In this document: piece by piece, positions 1 to 4,803 of the stretch
Position numbering within the stretch: the first letter of the stretch is position 1
Layout of the letters: each line of letters starts with the position of its first letter
Assembly: GCA_036001225.1 (NCBI GenBank)
Contig: DASYUM010000309.1
Coordinates: forward strand, 1-5,516
Length of the DNA stretch: 5,516 bases
Direction of reading: 5' to 3'
Source: DASYUM01 sp036001225
GTDB lineage: Bacteria; Methylomirabilota; Methylomirabilia; Rokubacteriales; DASRDR01
Program-made: the position numbers and the translations under genes
The notes under the pieces: model-generated
The model's input: the letters and a program-made list of their open reading frames with translations, nothing else
Database searches by the model: none
Told to the model about the DNA's origin: nothing

Positions 1-592
1 GACGGCCGCGTTCGGGTTTCACCGGCCTCAAGACCAGCACCATGGCGAAGCAGAGTTCCCGAAGGAGGGGCAGACCTTCGACCAGCGCGTTGAGCAGGGC
101 GCCCAGACCCAGCCACCGGAAAGGAAAACCGCAGGCCGGCACCAGGCGCAGCACCTGCCAGTCCGAGAGCTCGGCCAGGTTGCGCAGATCGGCCCGGGTG
201 AGAAACGTGGCGGGCGGCGGCGTGGCGCGCAAGCCCAGGCGCCAGGCCAGCCGCTGGGCCCAGGCCCAGTAGGGGTTGTAGACCACGGCCGCCACGCGGT
301 CCCGTCGGCCCAGCAGGGGCGACAACGATTCCAGCAGGGACTGGATATCGTGGCTCTCGTTGAGATTGGCGTTCAGGAGGACGATGCGCCGGGCGCTCTC
401 GCCTCCCATCGAACGCAGAGCCTGCTTCAGGGCCGCGAGGTCGGCCACGCGGGACTTCCTGGCGGCGGGCGTGGTCTGAAGCAACCCGCCGTCGTCCCTC
501 GGATCGGGCTGATACTGGATCAGACCGTCGCTGTACACGGTCAGCGGCGCAAGGCGGCGGGCGATGGCGGCGCGCACGAAGGGGAAATTCAC
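1..592 (-). CDS. Methyltransferase-like domain protein, probably N-terminal part of a methyltransferase/glycosyltransferase fusion (3' end cut by window edge)
   Basis: Read on the minus strand, one frame stays open from a GTG at 590-592 to the left edge: 197 codons, no stop. Residues 70-90 (VLLNANLN, then SHDIQSLLESL), 105-121 (YNPYW then RLAWRLGL), 129-150 (TFLTRADLRNLAELSDW) and the hydrophobic end around 176-190 (LLRELCFAMVLVLRP) match, from memory, the second half of class I SAM-dependent methyltransferase domains that precede a family 2 glycosyltransferase in cell-surface polysaccharide clusters. The glycine-rich SAM motif I expected near the N-terminus is not visible: residues 1-65 contain no GxGxG-like loop. 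The protein may therefore be a degenerate, non-catalytic domain, or may be truncated. GTG is the only plausible start in the open frame; no Shine-Dalgarno precedes it. A glycosyltransferase half beyond the left edge is inference. The C-terminal methyltransferase resemblance is fairly sure; the activity is not. Confidence 0.7.
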   Translation of the reverse strand, partial: MNFPFVRAAIARRLAPLTVYSDGLIQYQPDPRDDGGLLQTTPAARKSRVADLAALKQALRSMGGESARRIVLLNANLNESHDIQSLLESLSPLLGRRDRVAAVVYNPYWAWAQRLAWRLGLRATPPPATFLTRADLRNLAELSDWQVLRLVPACGFPFRWLGLGALLNALVEGLPLLRELCFAMVLVLRPVKPERGR

Positions 593-704
593 CGCCGCTG
601 GCCCCGGGATGCTGGTTGCGGCAACTTTTCCAAGAAGCTGTGGATGATCGCCCGCCGATCTTGGCTGGGCGGGCCGTCTCCCTCCGGGAATCGATCGTTC
701 GACA

Positions 705-713
705 CTTATAGCA
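705..713 (-). promoter_or_regulatory. Extended -10 promoter element for the leftward gene
   Basis: On the minus strand the sequence reads TGCTATAAG, a TGn extension followed by a 5-of-6 match to TATAAT. No good -35 hexamer sits 16-18 bases upstream, which is tolerated in extended -10 promoters. Transcription would start near 698, giving a leader of roughly 105 nt before the GTG at 592. Position and orientation fit; the short motif keeps confidence low. Confidence 0.35.
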
Positions 714-774
714 CAGACGCAGCGCGACTAACGGGAGCCATCCGCCCGGTCCCTTCTGACTGACCTCACGCGAG

Positions 775-803
775 TTGCTGTCGGGCCGGTCTCAGGCTAT
801 TTT
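775..803 (+). promoter_or_regulatory. Weak candidate sigma70 promoter for the binding-protein gene
   Basis: TTGCTG (775-780), a 17-base spacer and TATTTT (798-803) give correct spacing, but only about half of the -35 consensus positions match. A TTGACG at 802-807 is a better -35 hexamer but has no convincing -10 box at 16-18 bases. Either could start a short leader for the gene at 852. Confidence 0.22.
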
Positions 804-839
804 GACGGGGTATTGTGGTGTCTGCTACGCCCCGACAAA

Positions 840-846
840 AGAGAGG
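840..846 (+). promoter_or_regulatory. Ribosome binding site that decides the start at 852
   Basis: AGAGAGG, containing the GAGG core, lies 5 bases before the GTG at 852. It is 14 bases before the ATG at 861, and downstream of the alternative TTG at 813. It favours GTG 852, although ATG 861 remains possible and changes only three residues of the signal-peptide n-region. Confidence 0.45.
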
Positions 847-851
847 TCCCG

Positions 852-1898
852 GTGCCGCTGATGCATTCTGGAAATTCCGCGCCGACTGTGGGGGCTGATG
901 GCCGGGGATTGAAGACCGTCATCAGTCTCCTGCTCGCGGTCTCGGTTTCAGTGGCGCTCGGCGCTGCCCTGCGAGCACAGCCGGACAAGAGCATGCCGCG
1001 CGTCGGCTACCTGGCGGAAGACGGCGGGGTGCCGGAGGCGTTCGCCCAGGGGCTGCGGGAGCTCGGCTACGTGGACGGGCAGTCGATCCGGCTCGCGTCG
1101 CGATCGGCCGAGGGGCACCCGGAGCGCCTCCGCGCGCTCGCCCTGGAGCTGGTCGGCCTCGCCCCGGCGGTCATCGTCGCGGGCGGGATCCGCGCCGCCC
1201 ACGCGGCGGAGACCGCGACCACCCGCGTCCCCATCGTCCTGGACGGCGTCGGCAATCCGATCGTCACCGCGACCCTCGGCGGCCGGCCGCGTCCGGGCGG
1301 CAACGTCGTCCCGGCCGGCGTCTTCACGGCCGACCTCGCCGCGCAGCAGCTGGCCCTGCTCCGCGAGATCCTGCCCGCGGTGGACCGGGTCGGCGTCCTG
1401 CTCAACCGGACCAACGTCGCCCACAATCCGTCCCAACCCGCCCTGGCCCCCTTCGTGAAAGGCCTGGGCAGCGCGGGCGAGGCGCGCGGGGTCAGGGTGA
1501 TTCAGTTCGCGGTGAAGGGCCCGGCCGAGCTGGCCAGCGTGTTCACGGGGATGGCGCGCGACCGGGCCCGCGCGCTGTTCGTCGCGTCCGACGCGATGCT
1601 CTTCGATCAGCGTCGCACCCTCGCCGGCCTCGCGCGGGAGGCCCGGGTGCCGACGATCTTCGGCGAGCGCGCCTATGCCGACGCGGGCGGATTGCTGGCG
1701 TACGGCCCGCGGTACGACGACCTGGACCGCCGGGCGGCGCGGCTCACCGACCGGATCCTCAAGGGAGCCAAGCCGGCCGACCTCGCGGTCGAGCCGCCGA
1801 CCCGGCTCACGCTGGTGGTCAACCTAAAGACCGCGGAGACCATCGGCCTCAGCGTGCCCGAGGCGGTACTGAAGCGAGCCGACGCCGTGCTGCGCTGA
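852..1898 (+). CDS. ABC-type transporter substrate-binding protein, ABC_sub_bind (PF04392) family
   Basis: Predicted periplasmic solute-binding protein of 348 residues, a normal length for the family. An N-terminal export signal is visible: K21, a hydrophobic stretch at 23-40 (TVISLLLAVSVSVALGAA) and likely cleavage near ALRAQ. The mature part opens with PRVGYL and shows family landmarks in order: GLRELGYVDGQ (67-77), RLRALALELV (92-101), the central PGGNVV (148-153), RVGVLLN (179-185), LFVASDAMLFDQRR (242-255), and the C-terminal block VVNLKTAETIGLSVPE (322-337) followed by a KRADAVL ending. Members bind diverse small ligands; some are described for tryptophan or other amino acids, and the ligand cannot be read from sequence. 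No permease or ATPase gene is adjacent, which is common for this expanded family. The start is chosen from the GAGG site; the frame is also open to a TTG at 813. It converges with the protease gene, 22 bases away. Confidence 0.9.
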   Translation: MPLMHSGNSAPTVGADGRGLKTVISLLLAVSVSVALGAALRAQPDKSMPRVGYLAEDGGVPEAFAQGLRELGYVDGQSIRLASRSAEGHPERLRALALELVGLAPAVIVAGGIRAAHAAETATTRVPIVLDGVGNPIVTATLGGRPRPGGNVVPAGVFTADLAAQQLALLREILPAVDRVGVLLNRTNVAHNPSQPALAPFVKGLGSAGEARGVRVIQFAVKGPAELASVFTGMARDRARALFVASDAMLFDQRRTLAGLAREARVPTIFGERAYADAGGLLAYGPRYDDLDRRAARLTDRILKGAKPADLAVEPPTRLTLVVNLKTAETIGLSVPEAVLKRADAVLR

Positions 1899-1920
1899 CC
1901 CGAGAGCGCCGGGGTCGGCG

Positions 1921-3996
1921 TCAGGGCGCGAAGGTGAAGGGGTCCAGGTCGACGCCGCTGACGGCGTTGAGCGTGGCCGGCTGGGCCAGGCCGGACAACC
2001 ACTCGTAGCCCCCGATCGGCTCCCCGCCCCCGAACCGGTAGCGGAGGATCTCGCCGCTGAAAGGGAAGGGGATGAAGTTACTCCCCGCCGGCACGATTCC
2101 CGGGACGACGAACCCGCCGACCTGAAACGAGAGGAAGCTCCCGCCGGGCAGCCGCACGACGACGTAGCCGTCCACCGGGGTCGGCGGGAAGCCGGGCGTC
2201 ATCGTCGCCGCCAGGATGAGGAGATCCCCGGTGTGAAAGGCGCTCGTGTTGAGCTGGACGGTCAACGTCGGCGGATCGACCGCCGTGGTGGCGTTCAACG
2301 CGTCCACCCGCCCGAACCCGGCGTCGAAGTCGAAGCCCGGCGGCCCCAGATCGACCGCGGTGCCGGTGAGGAGGTCGCGGAGCTGCTGGGACGACAGCGC
2401 CGGGTTGCGCTGGATGAGGAGCGCCGCCACGCCGGCGACGTGGGGCGCGGCCGCCGAGGTCCCGCAGAACGGCGGGGGGAAGAAGAACCCGAGCACGGCG
2501 ACCTCGGTCGTGACGCAGTCGACGCCCGCGAGCTGGGGGACCATCCGCGACTCGGACGCCGGGAAGCTGATGGAGCCCGGCCCGCGGGAGCTGTAGAACT
2601 CGACCGTGGTCGGACTGCTGGCCCCGACCGCCGCGACCGACAGCACCTCGGTGACCGCGGCGTGGCCGATGAGGCTGTCGGCGGCGGTCACGTACTGCAG
2701 GGGGTTTCCGCTCTCGCAGGTCCGGTAGACGAAGTAGTCGAGGATGAGCGAGCTGGGGTTGCCGGTGGTGAGGTCGAACTCGGCCACCGCGATGAAGACA
2801 TCCTGTGACGAACCCGTGGTGTTGATGTAGTCGATCCCTTCGATCGCGTTCTGCGTCCCGGTCTGGAAGCCGGTGCTGGCGGCGAGGACCGCCTTGTCGC
2901 TCGAGCGGGCCAGGAAGAGGTCGAAGTCGTCGTTCGCGGCGCCGTTTGGGTTGTTCCACTGCAACACGACCAGGACCTCGCAGCCGGCCGGCAGCGTCAA
3001 GGTGTTCCCCATGTCGCCGCCGCCGTAGTCGTGGACGGCCGGGTAGGACGGCGTGGGAAAGCTCTGGCCGGTGAGCCGGTTGTAGAACGCCCGATAGTGG
3101 CGCTGCCGCTCGTTGCCCGCCGCCGTCACGTAGAGGCGGCCGTTCGTCGCGAAGGTCCGGGCGGTCTGGGCGATCATCCCGTCCTGGAACTTCGGCTCGT
3201 CGAGAAACGTGATGTCGTCCACGACGACGCGGGCGCCGGCGGCGGCCAGCGCGTTGATGCCGTTCACCATGTCGGCGCTGGTGGTGGGGCCGTAGAAGGC
3301 GAGGCCGGACCCCGGCGCCAGGTCGTGGAGGATCTCCAGGATCGCCGTCCCTTCGTCGCCGCCGGGATTCTTCAGCACCTGGACGCCGGCCGGGAGGTCG
3401 CCGGTCGCGACCACGCTGGCGAGGTGGTCCACCCCGTCCGACATCACGCCGACCGTGACCCCGGCGCCGGTCAGGCCGAAGGTGGCCCGCGCCTGGTCGG
3501 CGCGGAGGATGCTGTCCCCGGCGGTGAGCTGGGCGCCGACCTTCCGGACCGGGTAGCCGGGTGGCCGGACCTCGGTCACGAAGGGAAGCGCGGCCACCGC
3601 GTCCACCTGCGCGGCCGGCAGCCAGCCCTGGACGAGCTGGAACTCGGGAAGGGTTAGCTCGACCTGGAGGCCGCTGGCCGTCAGCTGGGCGACGTACTCC
3701 GGCCTGAACTCCACCAGGACGACGTAGACCTGGATCGCGCCGGCATCGTCCACGCGGACGGCCGGCGTCGAGAGGGTGGCCAGGCCGCCCGCGCCCGCCT
3801 GGACTCGGAGCTGCACGGCGCCGGCCAGCTCCCGGATGGCGGGCGCGACCTTCTGCTGGGCCGGGGTCAGGCCCGTCTTGTCGCCGACCGGGGCCGGACG
3901 CTGGGGCGGTCCCTGCTCGCAGACCCCGCCACACTGGGCGGCGCCGGCGGCCGGCAGCAGGAGGAGCCAGGCGACGAGCAACGCGCGACGGATCAT
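1921..3996 (-). CDS. Secreted S8/S53-like serine protease with Glu in place of the catalytic His
   Basis: A 691-residue exported subtilisin-fold protein. Residues 1-20 are a signal peptide (MIRR, hydrophobic core, AGAA cleavage site); the following QC is not a proper lipobox. Residues about 85-150 look like an inhibitory propeptide (IQVYVVLVEF to LPFVTEVRPPGYP). The peptidase domain runs from about 160 to 570: VGVMSDGVD (182-190, candidate acid D187), DEGTAILEILHDLAPG (214-229), VVVDDITFLDEPKFQDG (257-273), the oxyanion Asn in TAAGN (N295), and the Ser motif GTSAAAPHVAG (S514). At the position where subtilisins have HGT, this protein has E215-G-T, as in families annotated S53-like with a Glu/Asp/Ser triad. 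A beta-rich insert (about 328-425) separates N295 from S514. A C-terminal beta module (about 574-691) includes DGYVVVRLPGGS. It is probably monocistronic. Substrate is unknown, and activity is likely but not proven. Confidence 0.93.
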   Translation of the reverse strand: MIRRALLVAWLLLLPAAGAAQCGGVCEQGPPQRPAPVGDKTGLTPAQQKVAPAIRELAGAVQLRVQAGAGGLATLSTPAVRVDDAGAIQVYVVLVEFRPEYVAQLTASGLQVELTLPEFQLVQGWLPAAQVDAVAALPFVTEVRPPGYPVRKVGAQLTAGDSILRADQARATFGLTGAGVTVGVMSDGVDHLASVVATGDLPAGVQVLKNPGGDEGTAILEILHDLAPGSGLAFYGPTTSADMVNGINALAAAGARVVVDDITFLDEPKFQDGMIAQTARTFATNGRLYVTAAGNERQRHYRAFYNRLTGQSFPTPSYPAVHDYGGGDMGNTLTLPAGCEVLVVLQWNNPNGAANDDFDLFLARSSDKAVLAASTGFQTGTQNAIEGIDYINTTGSSQDVFIAVAEFDLTTGNPSSLILDYFVYRTCESGNPLQYVTAADSLIGHAAVTEVLSVAAVGASSPTTVEFYSSRGPGSISFPASESRMVPQLAGVDCVTTEVAVLGFFFPPPFCGTSAAAPHVAGVAALLIQRNPALSSQQLRDLLTGTAVDLGPPGFDFDAGFGRVDALNATTAVDPPTLTVQLNTSAFHTGDLLILAATMTPGFPPTPVDGYVVVRLPGGSFLSFQVGGFVVPGIVPAGSNFIPFPFSGEILRYRFGGGEPIGGYEWLSGLAQPATLNAVSGVDLDPFTFAP

Positions 3997-4009
3997 GGGG
4001 GTAGCGGCG

Positions 4010-4039
4010 AGGATAGTGAGATTCCTTACCGACGGTCAA
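4010..4039 (-). promoter_or_regulatory. Candidate sigma70 promoter of the protease gene, near-leaderless
   Basis: On the minus strand TTGACC (4039-4034, 5 of 6 to the -35 consensus) is followed after 18 bases by TATCCT (4015-4010, 4 of 6 to the -10 consensus). Initiation about 7 bases downstream would fall near 4003, only a few bases before the ATG at 3996. No Shine-Dalgarno is visible before this ATG, which agrees with a leaderless or almost leaderless mRNA. Confidence 0.38.
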
Positions 4040-4072
4040 GCTTTTTCCCGGGTTCTGCTTTTTCCCGGGTTC
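4040..4072. repeat. Perfect 16-bp tandem direct repeat next to the protease promoter
   Basis: GCTTTTTCCCGGGTTC occurs at 4040-4055 and again at 4057-4072, separated by a single T, so the period is 17 bases. Each copy holds the palindrome CCCGGG next to a T5 (A5 on the protease strand). The proximal copy directly abuts the TTGACC -35 box of the protease promoter. The arrangement looks like paired activator sites or an A-tract upstream element; a simple local duplication is the alternative. Confidence 0.8.
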
Positions 4073-4106
4073 GAGGGCGCTCGCAGGTTGGGAGCCGAAG
4101 TCCGAC

Positions 4107-4128
4107 CCCCGGCGTTACAATACCGGGG
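4107..4128. repeat. Inverted repeat flanking a -10-like TACAAT
   Basis: CCCCGG (4107-4112) and CCGGGG (4123-4128) are perfect 6-bp inverted arms around a 10-base AT-richer centre that contains TACAAT (4116-4121), a 5-of-6 match to the -10 consensus in plus orientation. It could be an operator over the promoter of the yjbQ-like gene, which would then have a leader of about 180 nt. No -35 hexamer lies at proper spacing (TTGGGA at 4088 is 22 bases away), so the promoter reading is weak. Confidence 0.3.
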
Positions 4129-4260
4129 ATGCGGAGGGGAGGTCGGCCTCGGGCCGGCCCCCGCCTCGCGCGGTGTCACCGGCACCGAGGCGCCGAGATC
4201 GGCGGTGGGCCAGTGGCGGGCTCCGGGCGGTATCGAACTCATACTTCTTGTTCCCTCGCC

Positions 4261-4310
4261 GGAACCGCATGGCCGCCTCGTTCGGCCCTCGACGAAGAGG
4301 AGGCGGTTCC
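4261..4310 (+). promoter_or_regulatory. Hairpin enclosing the ribosome binding site of the yjbQ-like gene
   Basis: GGAACCGC (4261-4268) pairs perfectly with GCGGTTCC (4303-4310), whose last base directly precedes the ATG at 4311. Inside, CCTC (4276-4279) pairs with GAGG (4297-4300), and after a one-base bulge TTCG (4281-4284) pairs with CGAA (4293-4296). The Shine-Dalgarno AGAGGAGG (4296-4303, 7 bases from the ATG) lies almost entirely in this structure, with only AG (4301-4302) in an internal loop. An alternative pairing, CCGCCTC (4273-4279) with GAGGCGG (4300-4306), also covers it. Confidence 0.45.
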
Positions 4311-4739
4311 ATGAGGGTCGTTGGGGAGACGCTCACCGTTCACACTGAGGAGAACCAGCAGTTCCTCGACATCACCAAGCGGGTGCGTGACGCGGTCGCC
4401 CGGGTCGCCATCCAGAACGGAGTGCTCGTCGTCAACACGCTCCACACCACCGTGGCCCTGTTCGTCAACGAGTTCCAGTCCGCGCTGCTCCACGACCTCG
4501 GCGCGCTCCTGCAGAAGCTGGTCGCGCGCCGGGATGGCTACCGGCACGATGACCCCCGCTACTCCGACTGCGACCGGGGGAACGGCCACGCCCACCTCCG
4601 CTCCATGCTGCTTGGCCGTAGCGTCAGCCTGCCCGTCGTCGATGGCGAGATGGGGCTGGGCCAGTACCAGAGCATCATCCTGGCCGAGCTGGACGGCCCC
4701 CGGGACCGCAAGGTGAGCCTCCAGGTCGTCGGGGAGTAA
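4311..4739 (+). CDS. yjbQ: YjbQ / UPF0047 family protein (secondary thiamin-phosphate synthase type)
   Basis: A 142-residue cytoplasmic protein matching the YjbQ (UPF0047) family along its full length. Conserved blocks are NTLHTTVALFVNE (42-54, with H45 and E54), HDL (61-63), GNGHAHLRSMLLG (90-102, with H93 and H95), LPVVDGEMGLGQYQSI (107-122) and the closing ELDGPRDRKVSLQVVGE (126-142). The clustered histidines and acids form the presumed metal or phosphate site. E. coli YjbQ has been reported to show weak thiamin-phosphate synthase activity, but the physiological role of the family is unsettled, so the thiamin link is only suggestive. ATG 4311 is chosen because AGAGGAGG lies 7 bases upstream and the family starts here; an in-frame ATG at 4269 has no such site and would add 14 Arg/Gly-rich residues. 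Translation may be limited by the hairpin over the ribosome binding site. Confidence 0.93.
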   Translation: MRVVGETLTVHTEENQQFLDITKRVRDAVARVAIQNGVLVVNTLHTTVALFVNEFQSALLHDLGALLQKLVARRDGYRHDDPRYSDCDRGNGHAHLRSMLLGRSVSLPVVDGEMGLGQYQSIILAELDGPRDRKVSLQVVGE

Positions 4740-4752
4740 GCCGGCCTCATCG

Positions 4753-4791
4753 GTCCTGGCCGGCGCGGGCGGTCACCCGCCCGGCCAGGAC
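4753..4791 (+). terminator. Strong GC-rich hairpin after the yjbQ-like gene
   Basis: GTCCTGGCCGG (4753-4763) and CCGGCCAGGAC (4781-4791) are perfect 11-bp arms. After one bulged C (4764) the stem continues with GCGGG (4765-4769) to CCCGC (4776-4780), closing on a six-base loop. The 16-pair stem begins 13 bases after the TAA. No T-run follows on either strand, so it is not a textbook intrinsic terminator. It may terminate weakly, protect the mRNA 3' end, or act between two co-transcribed genes, as the SDR gene starts 12 bases later. Confidence 0.5.
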
Positions 4792-4803
4792 GCGCCCACC
4801 GGC

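Larger units (their letters stand above)
593..851. other. Divergent intergenic region
   Basis: About 260 bases between the leftward methyltransferase-like gene and the rightward binding-protein gene. It is less GC-rich than the flanking genes, especially around 685-720 and 795-815. I see one extended -10 box facing left and one weak sigma70-like promoter facing right (listed separately). The leftward frame stays open beyond the GTG at 592 to about 718, but has no usable start codon there and no family resemblance, so I treat it as leader rather than coding sequence. Confidence 0.5.
3997..4310. other. Regulatory region between divergent protease and yjbQ-like genes
   Basis: This 314-base stretch holds no gene I can support. 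The frame of the yjbQ-like gene stays open upstream to an ATG-less stretch near 4173, but that extension is Arg- and Gly-rich and has no family match. The region contains the protease promoter and tandem repeat (4010-4072), an inverted repeat (4107-4128), a 10-bp palindrome GGGCCGGCCC (4151-4160), an 11-base odd palindrome CGGTGTCACCG (4171-4181) and the hairpin before the yjbQ-like start. The palindromes at 4151 and 4171 are unsurprising in sequence this GC-rich. Confidence 0.55.

Noticed and set aside
42..763. Two plus-strand open frames (42-272 and 350-763)
   Set aside because: They are Arg-rich shadows of the leftward methyltransferase-like gene, which has clear family motifs on the opposite strand.
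779..837. Inverted TGTCGGG / CCCGACA pair upstream of the binding-protein gene as an operator
   Set aside because: Arms of seven bases with a 45-base spacer are expected by chance in this composition.
948..1436. Minus-strand open frames inside the binding-protein gene
   Set aside because: Typical GC-rich antisense frames without family resemblance; the plus strand encodes a complete conserved protein.
1897..1916. Short inverted repeat GACCC/GGGTC between the convergent genes as a bidirectional terminator
   Set aside because: Only five pairs with a ten-base loop and no T-run; too weak to list as a terminator.
2233..3657. Plus-strand open frames opposite the protease
   Set aside because: Composition is that of antisense shadow frames and no motif or start signal supports them.
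2078..4039. 653-codon minus-strand frame overlapping the protease gene
   Set aside because: It is an Arg/Pro/Gly-rich out-of-frame shadow; the frame at 1921-3996 carries the signal peptide and all peptidase motifs.
4129..4260. Possible TPP riboswitch in the leader of the yjbQ-like gene, suggested by its thiamin link and a GCCGAGATC stretch
   Set aside because: The conserved 3' half of the THI box (AUAAUGCCAGCGUAGGGA-like) is absent, and the 5' match is superficial.
4173..4310. N-terminal extension of the yjbQ-like protein in the same open frame
   Set aside because: The Arg/Gly-rich extension has no family match, and a perfect ribosome site precedes the ATG at 4311.
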